NCBI GenBank assembly: GCA_003550325.1
Contig: QKWP01000133.1
Location: forward strand, 27,107 to 91,106
Origin: Gigaspora rosea
Taxonomy: Eukaryota; Glomeromycota; Glomeromycetes; Diversisporales; Gigasporaceae
Reading direction: 5' to 3'
Length of the DNA stretch: 64,000 nt
Positions 11,426 to 20,628 of the stretch are shown here, in pieces. The position numbers and the translations under genes were made by a program. The stretch's first letter is position 1, and every line of letters starts with the position of its first letter. The notes beneath the pieces are model-generated. The model was not told where the DNA came from, made no database searches, and worked only from the letters and a program-made list of their open reading frames with translations.

Positions 11426-12367
11426 GAAATGGCAAGTCTAATAACGCCAATACTGCCCTTATACCAAGTAAAAGAAATAATTGAAAACGAATCAAGATGC
11501 TTGGAATACTTACAAGATTTATCAGTACTACCAAGGACTATGACTTGTATTTACTGTAACTACCCAAATATGAATTTTGATGACAAAGAAAATACATTTA
11601 ATTGTGGAAAAAGAGAATGCCGAAAAAGAATATCAATCTTCAATGGAACAATATTTTCAAAGGCTAAATTGAAATGTAATCAAATAATAGAATTAAGCTA
11701 TTTTTGGTTAAGTAAAGCAACGCGTAAACAACTCAATATTTACACCAATATCGCACCAGCAAATATCACAAGATGGACACAAATCTTTAGAACTGTTATC
11801 ACTCAAGAAATAAAAATTAGTGAAACAAAAATAGGAGGACCAGATATCATTGTAGAAATAGACGAATCTTTATTTTACAAAAATCGTCAAAACAAAACGA
11901 AACAACTATAGGTATTTGAAGGAATTGAAAGAACTAAAGAAAAACAAATATTTGCACAAATTTGTAAAGACCGAACAGCTGATACTTTACTAAGCCTAAT
12001 CCAGAAATACATACACCCTGGATCAATAATCTACTCAGACATGTTTAAAAGTTATGACCAGATTTACTCACGCCTGGGAATACAACACCACCAAATAAAT
12101 CACAACCAAGGAATGACAATGATTGATTATAATAAAACCTCAAACGAATTAAAAATCTACCACACCAATAATATTGAAGCAACATGGCGCGTGTTAAAAG
12201 ACGCGATACCAAAAAGGAATCATAATAAAGATAATCTACTAAAATATTTACTTGAACAAATTTGGCGTAGACAAAATAAACAATGCCTATGGAACGCGTA
12301 TATTGAATGTTTACAAAACAAATATGAAGATATCATTGAACTTATTGAAGGATATGATACCGAGTAA
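11426..12367 (+). pseudogene. IS1595/ISXO2-like DDE transposase in the integrase position
   Basis: An N-terminal zinc ribbon (CIYC, then CGKREC about 16 residues on) is followed by a helical region with KQLNIYTNIAPANITRW. A DDE-type core comes next: IIVEIDESLFYK (first Asp), PGSIIYSDMFKSY (second Asp), NHNQGM, and HTNNIEATWRVLK (Asn/Glu third site). This order is diagnostic of the IS1595/ISXO2 group, whose eukaryotic kin include Merlin. It shares strand, base skew and packing with its neighbours, so it appears to be part of the retroelement rather than a later insertion; no terminal repeats were seen around it. Near full length, broken about once. Confidence 0.75.
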
Positions 12368-12519
12368 CCTTTATTACAAATCAATAATAAACAAAAAGAA
12401 AAATCAGAAATTATAAAAGTACACTCTACTGAACCAACTTAAAGGATAAACTGAACTTACAGGAAAAACTAAAGAAACCCTAAAATAATAAGAACTACAA
12501 ACCGAACCCTAAAATCAAA

Positions 12520-13824
12520 ATGAACCCTCAAGGAACTGGAAATTATTATTGCAAGAAGTGTGACCTTTATGTCAAAAACGCTAAAAGGCATCAATGTACT
12601 TATAACATAATTGAATCAGCCCTTGAAAAAATTCAACACATCCAAGATTGGAAAGAGAAAATGATTCAAGAAATTAGAAATAAGTTAGGACTCAATAATG
12701 GACCACCAAACAAAGGAAAAGGGAAAGAAACCTTTTTTGAAATTAAAGAAAAACAAAAAAACTTGGGAAAATATACTTGTAACATTTGCAAACAACCTGG
12801 ACATACTAATCGATATTGCCCAGAGAATGAATATTATAAATGTCACGAAAAAGGACATCAAGCACGTGACTGCCTTGAAGCAAGAAATAGAAATAATCAA
12901 CCGATCAATATCAATAATAGTAGTACCAACACGACCGCGTCAAACTTTAAATATTGTACATACTGCAAAACTACTGGACATGAAAACTATCAATGTAGGA
13001 CCTCTAGACTCTTGAAAGAAAATGCAAACCTCTTTTGCAAATGCAATCCTGAAAGAATAATCCAAAGAAGAGAAAAACATGTCAAATGGACCAATTCATA
13101 TAATGAACAACGTGATAAACATCACTGTTGTAGGAAAGAATGCAATAGACCAACTGCCAAAGAAGACCTTTATTACATCAAAGAATTATTCACGGACCCA
13201 TATTTATTACAAGTAATCTATATTGAAGAAACTCTCTATTGCAAAGGATGCTATTCCAAAATGCATGAAGTATTAGACTTTAAAGACCCCAGAAGCAAAA
13301 AGTATTTTACATCAGGACTAGGACAAGGCAAGAAAACTATTTGTCGACTCTGTGTAAAACCTAATATTACAAGAAGAATGGAAAGTTATGACGGAATGCA
13401 TTTCTGTAACAAAGAATATAAATTCGCCCAAAAGATCTTTAATAACATGAATCTAACCGTAGAAAGATTATCAAACCAACAACTTGATGATAGAATCAGA
13501 AATTATACTCGAAATAATACAAATATTTCTTATAATATCAATGAATCGCGAATTAAAAGAATTGTCAGATATATGACACAGTACAAAGAAAATATGAATA
13601 AATGGCACCATGAAGACGAAGACTTCAAAAGTGTAAATAATGAATATAACAACGATACACACAATGACCCTGAAATTGATGAAGAACCTAGACCTATTAG
13701 AACCAACTACTTTACTAGAATATATGGACAGGACCATTATGATGAAGAATTGATGACAGAAGAATATGAAGAGTTAATAGATGAAGATGAAGACCCCGAA
13801 TTGCGTGAAGCAAGACTTTTATAA
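12520..13824 (+). CDS. Multi-zinc-knuckle Cys-rich protein
   Basis: 434 residues. A C2H-type start (YYCKKCDLYVKNAKRHQC) is followed by a CCHC knuckle CNICKQPGHTNRYC, a degenerate second (YKCHEKGHQARDC) and a third, CTYCKTTGHENYQC. Then come paired Cys clusters (CKCN, HHCCRKEC, CKGC, CRLC) suggesting further zinc sites, and an acidic Glu/Asp C-terminus. A nucleic-acid-binding role is likely. It is the first gene after the transposase and last large gene before the AT-rich gap, and is distinct from the gag-like region, giving the element two separate knuckle proteins. Function beyond nucleic-acid binding is unknown. Confidence 0.65.
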   Translation: MNPQGTGNYYCKKCDLYVKNAKRHQCTYNIIESALEKIQHIQDWKEKMIQEIRNKLGLNNGPPNKGKGKETFFEIKEKQKNLGKYTCNICKQPGHTNRYCPENEYYKCHEKGHQARDCLEARNRNNQPININNSSTNTTASNFKYCTYCKTTGHENYQCRTSRLLKENANLFCKCNPERIIQRREKHVKWTNSYNEQRDKHHCCRKECNRPTAKEDLYYIKELFTDPYLLQVIYIEETLYCKGCYSKMHEVLDFKDPRSKKYFTSGLGQGKKTICRLCVKPNITRRMESYDGMHFCNKEYKFAQKIFNNMNLTVERLSNQQLDDRIRNYTRNNTNISYNINESRIKRIVRYMTQYKENMNKWHHEDEDFKSVNNEYNNDTHNDPEIDEEPRPIRTNYFTRIYGQDHYDEELMTEEYEELIDEDEDPELREARLL

Positions 13825-13851
13825 ATAAATCAAGACATCAGAACAAGACCA

Positions 13852-14175
13852 ATGACAAATGAAGAAATTCATAAAGAAATGGAAAGAGCAAAAGAACTTT
13901 TAAAAGAATGGAAACAAGGAAATATATCTCTCTGCAAGAAATGCTTAATGCCTAAAGAACAAAATGAAAAAGGATATTGTGAAGATTGCCAAAAAGAAAT
14001 TAATGCGAAAGCAATTGACCTCATTATAGAAGAAGAACTTCAAGCAAAATACCCTGGAAAAACCAGAGAAGAAGCTATAATAGAAATTAATAAATCGATT
14101 AATCAAAATATCCAAAAAGAATTCGAAGAAAGTTATCCTGGAAAATCAGACAATGAAACCTTAAAAGAGATGTAA
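13852..14175 (+). CDS. Small helical protein with CxxC pairs
   Basis: 107 residues. An N-terminal charged helix is followed by two CxxC pairs (CKKC and CEDC, about 17 residues apart) that could bind one zinc, then a Lys/Glu helix with two similar motifs, AKYPGKTREEA and ESYPGKSDNET, which look like an internal duplication of roughly 35 residues. It lies 27 bases after the multi-knuckle gene. Family not recognised. Confidence 0.5.
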   Translation: MTNEEIHKEMERAKELLKEWKQGNISLCKKCLMPKEQNEKGYCEDCQKEINAKAIDLIIEEELQAKYPGKTREEAIIEINKSINQNIQKEFEESYPGKSDNETLKEM

Positions 14176-14212
14176 AAAAGTATATGAAGACCTTGGAACG
14201 ACTGAAGAACAA

Positions 14213-14575
14213 ATGGATCTTGAACTTGAAAATGAAAAAGAATATGATGAAAGTATCGAAGAAATCCTACGATCAAGACCCACTTCACCAGAATATAATA
14301 CTAATCGAAAGATTGAAGAATTATACACTATATTTGGATTAATGATAGAACGACAATTCAAACTTACACAAGAAAATAAGGCCCTTGCCAGAAGGATTAC
14401 AATTTTGGAACAGTCAATTCTAGAAATCCAAAATGAAAACCAAAAATTAAAAAGGAAATTGAAAGACACTCAAGAACACATAAACCTTAAAGATCTATCA
14501 GAAGATGAAACTGACGAGATGAAACATGCAAAACAATTCAGAAGCCACAAAACCAAATACAACAATAGATTCTGA
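14213..14575 (+). CDS. Small coiled-coil protein
   Basis: 120 residues with an acidic N-terminus (ENEKEYDESIEEIL) and a long coiled coil at about residues 50-95 (ALARRITILEQSILEI and onward) ending in a charged tail. Leucine/isoleucine heptads are clear. It could oligomerise, as virion-associated and capsid-anchoring proteins of pararetroviruses do, but that is only analogy. It is the last gene before the non-coding gap at 14,576-14,804. Confidence 0.5.
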   Translation: MDLELENEKEYDESIEEILRSRPTSPEYNTNRKIEELYTIFGLMIERQFKLTQENKALARRITILEQSILEIQNENQKLKRKLKDTQEHINLKDLSEDETDEMKHAKQFRSHKTKYNNRF

Positions 14576-14804
14576 ATAATTGATATAAATATTTATTAAC
14601 ACTTACAACTATTAAATATTCAATATATCCATATTTAGCACTATTAAAAATATAAATATTTACATTGTATTATTAATACTATTTATCAATGAACTAAATG
14701 AACTAGAACAATAAAGAACTTTGAACTTATTGAACCATATTAAACAGAAAAATTATAAAAGGACTAAGAACTGAACCATGAACCTACATGCTTAAAGCAT
14801 ACAC
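14576..14804 (+). promoter_or_regulatory. AT-rich intergenic gap with TATA box; probable second promoter
   Basis: The only clearly non-coding gap of this size within the gene block after 6.3 kb. It is almost pure A/T and loses the A-over-T skew, like positions 1-180. A TATA-like TTATAAAAGG lies near 14,753, some 50 bases before the next ATG at 14,805. I infer that the distal small-gene block is a separate transcription unit. Several short ATG-stop frames (ATGAACTAAATG style) precede the first gene. Confidence 0.4.
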
Positions 14805-15014
14805 ATGAAAAACAAAAACACTCCAAGAAATAATAAAAGAAATACCAAATCTTGTGACAATTGTAGAAACGAATATATACGCTACAATTATTCAAAACAA
14901 GAAAATACTTGTGACCGCTGCAAGTGGAAAGAAATCTCTTGTCAAAATACTAAATTCTATAAACCACGAGGACCTCAACCAAAGAAAAAGGACATACCCT
15001 ATACCAAATACTGA
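14805..15014 (+). CDS. Small Cys-rich zinc-ribbon-like protein
   Basis: 69 residues: basic N-terminus (KNKNTPRNNKRNTK), then CDNC and CDRC pairs about 20 residues apart, a further Cys, and a basic Pro-rich tail (KPRGPQPKKK). The two CxxC pairs suggest a single zinc ribbon with basic flanks, typical of small nucleic-acid-binding proteins. First gene of the distal block, downstream of the putative promoter. Family not recognised. Confidence 0.5.
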   Translation: MKNKNTPRNNKRNTKSCDNCRNEYIRYNYSKQENTCDRCKWKEISCQNTKFYKPRGPQPKKKDIPYTKY

Positions 15015-15026
15015 ACCACTAAGTAC

Positions 15027-15587
15027 ATGAACCCTGAGATACCTGAAGAAAGAAAATATATTGAAGAACTTACTCAAAAATACATTTACCTTTGTGAAGA
15101 ATTAGACTATAAAGAAAAATATAAAGTCAAAGGAAAAGATATATACGACAGAGAAGAAATAAGCGAAATAGGAATCGAATTTAAAAACTTATATACAGCT
15201 AAGAGACTCTTAAAAAGAATAAAACTACTTTACGAAGCCATACAGGAAGAAATAACAAGAATAGCTGTCCAATATTACCTTGAAAACAACGAAAAGCTTA
15301 CGATATATAACTGTTTCAAGAATAAAAGATACCATTTCTATTTTCTAGAATTAGAATCATTCTATAGGTTTATTAACATTCTCCAAGAAGAAGAACCAGT
15401 AGGAGAATACGAAAGACAATACATCCAAAAAGAATACAGATCCTCAATTAGCTTTATAATCAGAAAACAAATACCAACAGCAAACCTCTTTGACTTCAGA
15501 CCGTATAATTATACAGACTCTCAATACTACTTTGACAGAATACCAACAGTAGAACAATTACTATCAGGAGAATATAAATATTATTGA
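15027..15587 (+). CDS. Member 1 of the element's IYN-motif paralogue family
   Basis: 186 residues, helical and charged. It shares with the genes that follow an N-terminal pattern (MN-x-E, then a YI-x-L helix), a central LTIYNCFKNKRYHFYF motif and a C-terminal PTVEQLLSGEY motif. Its stop (TGA) abuts the ATG of the next paralogue. The family has at least three full members in tandem here and two more decayed-looking relatives near 18.5 and 19.2 kb, so it arose by local duplication. Function unknown. Confidence 0.6.
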   Translation: MNPEIPEERKYIEELTQKYIYLCEELDYKEKYKVKGKDIYDREEISEIGIEFKNLYTAKRLLKRIKLLYEAIQEEITRIAVQYYLENNEKLTIYNCFKNKRYHFYFLELESFYRFINILQEEEPVGEYERQYIQKEYRSSISFIIRKQIPTANLFDFRPYNYTDSQYYFDRIPTVEQLLSGEYKYY

Positions 15588-16079
15588 ATGAACCTAGAAA
15601 TATACGATCAAAAGAGATTTTTAAGAAGTATTACAAAAGACTATATTGATCTCCAAGACTCCAACCAAGAGAATAACGTAGTCGAACAAATACTATCAAA
15701 GGAAGAACTAAACATAAAACTGCAAGGACTCCTTGACCAAATAAAAATCCAAATCCAGACCTTACAAGGACAACTCACATTAGAAGAAGCTTATAAAAAT
15801 AACGAATATACATTTCTATTTAAAAGAGCAACAGTAATTTACAAAACAATAAACAGCAACAAGCCAGAAGTAATAGTACAAAGGAAATACCTCTCACAAA
15901 TAAGAAAACTTGTAGAATTTTATATTAAAGAAAGCAACTTAACAGAATATTGGTTTTATCCAAAAAGCACAGGCTTACTACGTTCACACGAATATATCAG
16001 ACCAACAATCGATCAGTTACTTAAAGGAACTTACGAAAAGAAAATTAAATATAATTACAAATTAATAAAAATTGAATAA
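15588..16079 (+). CDS. Member 2 of the IYN-motif paralogue family
   Basis: 163 residues. It starts MNLEIYDQKRFL and DYIDLQD, closely matching the start of the third member (RNFI, EYIDIQD). The centre holds LTLEEAYKNNEYTFLF, and the C-terminus PTIDQLLKGTY aligns with PTVEQLLSGEY and PTVEELLEGTY of its neighbours. It begins directly at the stop of member 1. No known domain; predicted mostly helical and soluble. Confidence 0.6.
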   Translation: MNLEIYDQKRFLRSITKDYIDLQDSNQENNVVEQILSKEELNIKLQGLLDQIKIQIQTLQGQLTLEEAYKNNEYTFLFKRATVIYKTINSNKPEVIVQRKYLSQIRKLVEFYIKESNLTEYWFYPKSTGLLRSHEYIRPTIDQLLKGTYEKKIKYNYKLIKIE

Positions 16080-16096
16080 CCTCAACATAAAAATAT

Positions 16097-16632
16097 ATGA
16101 ACTACAAGGACCCAAAGGACAGAAATTTTATAAATAAAATAGTACAAGAATACATTGATATACAGGATCAAAAAGGAAGACAATTCTCAACACTATATAC
16201 TAAAGAAAGACTCATCAAACAATTCAAGGATTTGAAAGATCAACTTGTAAAAGAAATAAAAAGAACAGCACACCAGAAGAAACCAAGAAAGAATTGACAA
16301 TATTCAATACCTTTGAAAGTCAAAATTATATCTACATATTTGATAAAGTAACAATAATAAATTATAAACTCTGGGAGATTGACAGTAAAGAATTAACCAC
16401 AGAAAAACTAGAAGAGCTCCAATATCAATACTATCGATTAATAAAAACAATTATAACCCATTTTATACCAAAATCAGAACTAAACGAATACTGTTATCTT
16501 GAATTTAGAAGAAAACACCAACGAATTCCAACAGTAGAAGAATTACTAGAAGGAACATATAATAATAATAAAGAATACGAACTTGCTAAAACTAAAGAAA
16601 AACAGTTCAGAGACACCCACGAAGAAGAGTGA
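16097..16632 (+). pseudogene. Member 3 of the IYN-motif paralogue family (broken)
   Basis: The N-terminal half (MNYKDPKDRNFI, EYIDIQD) and the C-terminal half (LTIFNTFESQNYIYIF; PTVEELLEGTY) match members 1 and 2 in order and spacing, so this is a third tandem copy. It is followed without spacer by the next gene at 16,633. Part of the fossil element; broken about once. Confidence 0.55.
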
Positions 16633-17022
16633 ATGTCACGACAACCTATAAGGAGAACTCAAGAATCACAATTATCAGAAACAGAAAAAGCATACTTAAA
16701 CAGAACATTATTAGCATTAGAAGGAGCACAAAATATCCAAGAAAACGACCAAGCCACACAAATAATATTTCTGAATACAGGATTAACTCAGGCAACCCAA
16801 GATTATCTGTTACAACACCATACTCAACTAATATTAGAAACCTCAACTACTAGAAGGAACCCAAGAACTAACAACTTAGAAATCATTGGAACACCTATAA
16901 TCACTGAAGCAATAGGAATATTACTTCAAACAGCATTCGGACAATACACTGTATATTACGCTTACGACCAAATCAACAATAAAAGACTAGGATTACCAAC
17001 TGATATCTTTAATGCCCGATAG
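16633..17022 (+). CDS. Small element protein, unknown
   Basis: 129 residues. N-terminus basic, then a segment TLLALEGAQNI that resembles LLTLEGAKSI of the gene at 17,699, so the two may be distantly related. A hydrophobic stretch near residues 85-105 (PIITEAIGILLQTAFGQY) is moderate, not a clear membrane span. The ATG abuts the upstream stop. Its own 3' end overlaps the next ATG by 11 bases. Function unknown. Confidence 0.5.
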   Translation: MSRQPIRRTQESQLSETEKAYLNRTLLALEGAQNIQENDQATQIIFLNTGLTQATQDYLLQHHTQLILETSTTRRNPRTNNLEIIGTPIITEAIGILLQTAFGQYTVYYAYDQINNKRLGLPTDIFNAR

Positions 17023-17284
17023 GAAAACAAGAACCTATTATATAAAGAAAATAATACTACTACTCGAGAATTATAAATCAGAAATAGTAAAAGAACTGAC
17101 AACACTTGAGACACCAAGACTAAAAGAATATTATAAAACAGCTCTTATATCAATATCAGTAAACCAAGGAATACTTGAAGAAAGAATAAAAGAAATTTCT
17201 ATCCAAAATATAGAAGGAGAAATAGTTGATAAAATAATCGAAACCCTTTTATATATCAATAATACAAAGTGGACCAACTTATAG
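17012..17284 (+). CDS. Small helical element protein
   Basis: 90 residues, amphipathic and helical, without Cys clusters or a membrane segment. It overlaps the preceding gene by 11 bases and the following gene by 16 bases. Overlap on both sides argues that it is a real gene in a compressed array. Family not recognised. Confidence 0.45.
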   Translation: MPDRKTRTYYIKKIILLLENYKSEIVKELTTLETPRLKEYYKTALISISVNQGILEERIKEISIQNIEGEIVDKIIETLLYINNTKWTNL

Positions 17285-17505
17285 AAGCAATACCTCTGAC
17301 TAATATCACTATATTGTGGATGAACCACCTCACATTATCAGTACTCACCTACGATCGAACAACAATATATTTTATAATTCTACTAGAACATACCATATTA
17401 TTTATATTTATTTATTATCTAATTAAACTAATTAAAGAGAGAATTATTGAAGCCTATACTATTAAACTTGCTAGAGAACAATTTAATGAACAAAGAACAA
17501 AATAA
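17269..17505 (+). CDS. Small membrane protein
   Basis: 78 residues. A hydrophobic N-terminal part (IPLTNITILWM) is followed by a strong transmembrane segment at about 35-56 (IYFIILLEHTILFIFIYYLI) and a charged C-terminal tail (KLIKERIIEAYTIKLAREQ). Overlaps both neighbours. It adds to the small membrane proteins at the element's left end and suggests membrane association is important for this element. Confidence 0.5.
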   Translation: MDQLIEAIPLTNITILWMNHLTLSVLTYDRTTIYFIILLEHTILFIFIYYLIKLIKERIIEAYTIKLAREQFNEQRTK

Positions 17506-17674
17506 AACACTAGAAGAACTAAGAAGATTCAGATTCAATTGGCAACCAAATTCAACACAAATAAGAAGAAAGAAAACAAAAAGATACCCACGGGATAAAG
17601 ACATTTTAGAATCAAGAAAACTTATACAAATAATTGACGATATTTGGGAAACAGTTAACGATCTTATTAACTGA
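17486..17674 (+). CDS. Small basic protein
   Basis: About 62 residues from the ATG at 17,486, chosen because it overlaps the upstream stop by 20 bases in the style of its neighbours; an ATG at 17,447 is also possible. Basic centre (RRKKTKRYPRDKD) and a C-terminal helix ending in DDIWETVNDLIN. Could bind nucleic acid. Unrecognised. Confidence 0.4.
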   Translation: MNKEQNKTLEELRRFRFNWQPNSTQIRRKKTKRYPRDKDILESRKLIQIIDDIWETVNDLIN

Positions 17675-17698
17675 ATAAACCCAACAAATAATTCAAGA

Positions 17699-18337
17699 TT
17701 GGGAGCAATCCTCTTAACACTCGAAGGAGCTAAAAGTATAGCAAGAGAATTTTACCCTCACGTATTAGAATACGATAAACAAAGACCTAATAAAATACTA
17801 TCACATATCTTAACACAAACACAAACCCTATTCCCAGAATTAACAGGAAGAGCACTTGTAAAGGAACAAGAAAAACAAAGAAATATTTATAATAATTTCC
17901 TAGATAACACACAAGCGCAAATCAAAGGAATAAAGAAAAGATTATTAGCAAAATCACCAGAATTTTGTAAAATATTTGAAGATAATCCAGAAACAGGAGA
18001 AACAAAATTCTATTATGGAGATTATAATAACCAATTCACAATATTACCATTCAGATTCCACCATTTAATATTATATCACTTAGAAGCTATTGATAATATA
18101 TTATACTCTGAAGGAGCAAGAAATAAAATATATTTTGAAGAAGAAAGTTATACATCAGCCTATTCAGAAATAAATAAACTCAACCAAGAGTTTGTAGACC
18201 AAACAAAGAAAGTCAAGAAATTAAAAGAAGAAAAAGAAAGGCTTGAACAAGCCACTGACAAGATAATCAATAAAATATTATTGGAAAATAACAAACCAAT
18301 TGAAAAACCAAAAAGAACAAGATCTAATTCACTTTAA
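17699..18337 (+). CDS. Element protein with C-terminal coiled coil
   Basis: About 212 residues. N-terminal LLTLEGAKSI recalls LLALEGAQNI at 16.7 kb. A globular-looking centre is rich in Phe, Tyr and His (FRFHHLILYHLEAI), followed by a coiled coil at about residues 160-200 (LNQEFVDQTKKVKKLKEEKE) and a basic end (KPKRTRSNSL). The start is not firmly placed; the frame opens just after the previous gene's stop. The next ATG follows its stop without spacer. Function unknown. Confidence 0.5.
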   Translation: MGAILLTLEGAKSIAREFYPHVLEYDKQRPNKILSHILTQTQTLFPELTGRALVKEQEKQRNIYNNFLDNTQAQIKGIKKRLLAKSPEFCKIFEDNPETGETKFYYGDYNNQFTILPFRFHHLILYHLEAIDNILYSEGARNKIYFEEESYTSAYSEINKLNQEFVDQTKKVKKLKEEKERLEQATDKIINKILLENNKPIEKPKRTRSNSL

Positions 18338-18780
18338 ATGAATATTAAAGAAAAAGTAATAATAGAAGAATTGAAAGAAGAATATTTTAAAAGAACTGGA
18401 AGAAAAATAGAAGAATACGGATACTGTACAATTGCATCAGAAATAAAAGAAATAGAACCAGAATATTTAGAACACAAAGAATTATATAAAAAATTTTCTA
18501 TTTACACTCTATAATAATTAATAATATAGGACAACACCTTATAAAAAGAAAAGAAACTTATGACACAGTAGGAGAATTAAACATCTATAATTGCTATTCA
18601 GATAATCATACCTGGAACAAATTAACAATAGCAAGAAGCATCTTTAAACTACAAGAACAAATTTACCAACCCTATTTAGGACACGAAATAGGAATAGTTG
18701 CTGCAAATAGCTTATACGCAGATATAATAAAAAATATTATCCTAAGTATTAAAGGAGACCAATTCCACTAAAGAATAGAA
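18338..18780 (+). pseudogene. Member 4 of the IYN-motif paralogue family (broken)
   Basis: Starts MNIKEKVIIEEL directly after the upstream stop. Further on the translation contains ETYDTVGELNIYNCYSDNH and a helix (ARSIFKLQEQIYQPYLG), aligning with LTIYNCFKNKRY of member 1. The C-terminal PTVEQLL motif is not seen. Part of the fossil element; broken about once. Confidence 0.45.
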
Positions 18781-18801
18781 AACACTATTGAAAAATCTTA
18801 A

Positions 18802-18972
18802 ATGCAACCTTTAGATTTAGATATTTCACAATACGACACATCAACATTAATAGCATTTATATTGTTAATCATTGTTATAATATTAACACTCTTATTATTA
18901 ATCTACTGGATAAAAACGAACCTGTACAAAGATACAAATAAGTTACAACTCTCAATCCGAATCAACCAATAA
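18802..18972 (+). CDS. 56-residue single-pass membrane protein
   Basis: Short frame starting MQPLDLDISQYDTSTL. A long hydrophobic span at about residues 17-38 (IAFILLIIVIILTLLLLIYW) is followed by a basic, polar tail (IKTNLYKDTNK). Topology and size match the small membrane proteins at the other end of the element. Its compositional skew and position between two IYN-family copies support it as a real gene. Confidence 0.5.
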   Translation: MQPLDLDISQYDTSTLIAFILLIIVIILTLLLLIYWIKTNLYKDTNKLQLSIRINQ

Positions 18973-19430
18973 TTATAAACCACAATATTTTAGTCACTTA
19001 GCAATAACAAGAAGAATCAGGTTAAAACTAAAATATATTAGACCAGAATATTTATTTGAACTATATTATTCATTCTTAATAAAACCAGAAGATTTAGGAG
19101 AAACTAAATACATCAAAAAGAACAAAAGAAAAGAATCTATAGAAAATTTATATAAAAATCTAGAAAAACTAAAATCAGACCTAAAAGCAGAATTATTTGA
19201 ACTAGCACTATGATACGAATCTAAAAATAACAAAACACTCAATATATACAATTGCTACGAAAACGAAGAATACTGGGAAATAGTAGACACAATCAGAAGA
19301 ATTAATCTGACAATAGAATATCAAGAACAAGCCTATAGCCCATACTATCAGGCACAACCGGAAAAAAAAACAAGAACGCTTACAAAACTCCTATATAAAA
19401 TTCCTTGAAGAACTATACGAAAAACAAGTA
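18973..19430 (+). pseudogene. Member 5 of the IYN-motif paralogue family (broken)
   Basis: The translation contains LIKPEDLGETKYIKKNKRK and later NKTLNIYNCYENEEYWEIV then RRINLTIEYQEQ, paralleling member 4 (LNIYNCYSDNH, then QEQIYQPYLG) and member 1. Charged helices flank the motif. Broken, with about two interruptions. It lies just before the Nudix-like gene. Confidence 0.4.
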
Positions 19431-19479
19431 GAAATTTGGATAGCAAACCAATATGCAATAGCAGAAACTTACGAAGAAC

Positions 19480-20628
19480 TTGAAAAATACCATGAACAAT
19501 ATTGGAAATGAGAATCTATTTCAGTACTGGAACAGCCCTTATAATGAATACGAAATGATATCATATTTACCAGAACGAAAAATGACCCAACTAATATTAT
19601 TCACAGAAATAGAAAATGAAATATGCATATTATTGGCCCAAAGGATAAATCCGAACAAAGACTTTTATCTAAATCTAAATGGACCTGGAGGAAAAGCAAT
19701 TCATGAAAAGAATGAAAATATAGATGTATGTGTAATAAGAAAATGCTTTGAAGAAGCAGAAATTGTTCTAAGAAACGAAAAATTATTAAAAATATTTGAA
19801 GAAACATGCTACTCAACTAAAGAATAGAGAGCAGAACCTTGTCTACAAAAAGAAGCGAAATATATAGTAACTTTAGCAATCTACCTACACCCATTAGAAG
19901 AACTACCAAAACACATAGAACCACATACTTTAGAACCATGGAACCTTTACAAAATAAAAGATTTACTAAAACATCGAAATGAATTAGTACCTATACTTAG
20001 AAAAAATATAAAACTAATAGATAGAAAGATAAAAGCTTATGAACAAGACATATTAGACTTACCTATAAACGCACAAAAATTAGAAGAAATAAAAATAAAA
20101 ATGGAAAAACAACCACAATGAACTCAAGAAACTTTCAACTTTCTAAATGATATAGAATTAGAAATACCAGAAGAAGAAATACCAGAAAATGTGAATGAGC
20201 AATTTCCCGTACTAGCATTAAATTTTGGAAAGCTATCTTCTTACGAAATTCAGACCCTAATCAAATATAAGAAAAAGATCCAAGAATCAATTAGACCTCT
20301 CAGAAGAATTAAACACAAAATTCAAACAATAGAAAAATCATACAAAGGATTCAAATACTTATCCATATTTGATAAAATTGAAAGAAAGATAATAGCCCAA
20401 AAATTCGGAGAAAACCCAACAATAGTGGAATTATCTAAAGATAATACAATATTACATAAATTCCGGGACATGATATTTGAATTTGAAATTCACAAAAGTT
20501 CTACAAATAAACTAACGTACCTCAAACTCTGCCTATCTAAAGATCAAACACAGATCAACGGTACAACTAATGGAAAACAAACATGGAAATTCTTCCATAA
20601 GAATTATTCGAAATTACCTCTAATTTAG
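19480..20628 (+). pseudogene. Nudix-like protein with a C-terminal extension (fossil)
   Basis: N-terminal half: strand-rich LILFTEIENEICILLAQR, then GPGGKAIHEKN followed by E-x7-R-x-x-x-EE (ENIDVCVIRKCFEEAEI), the spacing of the Nudix catalytic helix. Nudix enzymes cleave nucleoside diphosphates linked to another group, including oxidised or non-canonical nucleotides. The match is partial, so activity cannot be claimed. After it come HPLEELPKHIEPHTLEPW, fitting a Nudix tail, and a helical, charged extension to 20,628. Last gene of the element; with the AP endonuclease it suggests a repair or nucleotide-sanitising set. Broken, about two interruptions. Confidence 0.5.
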
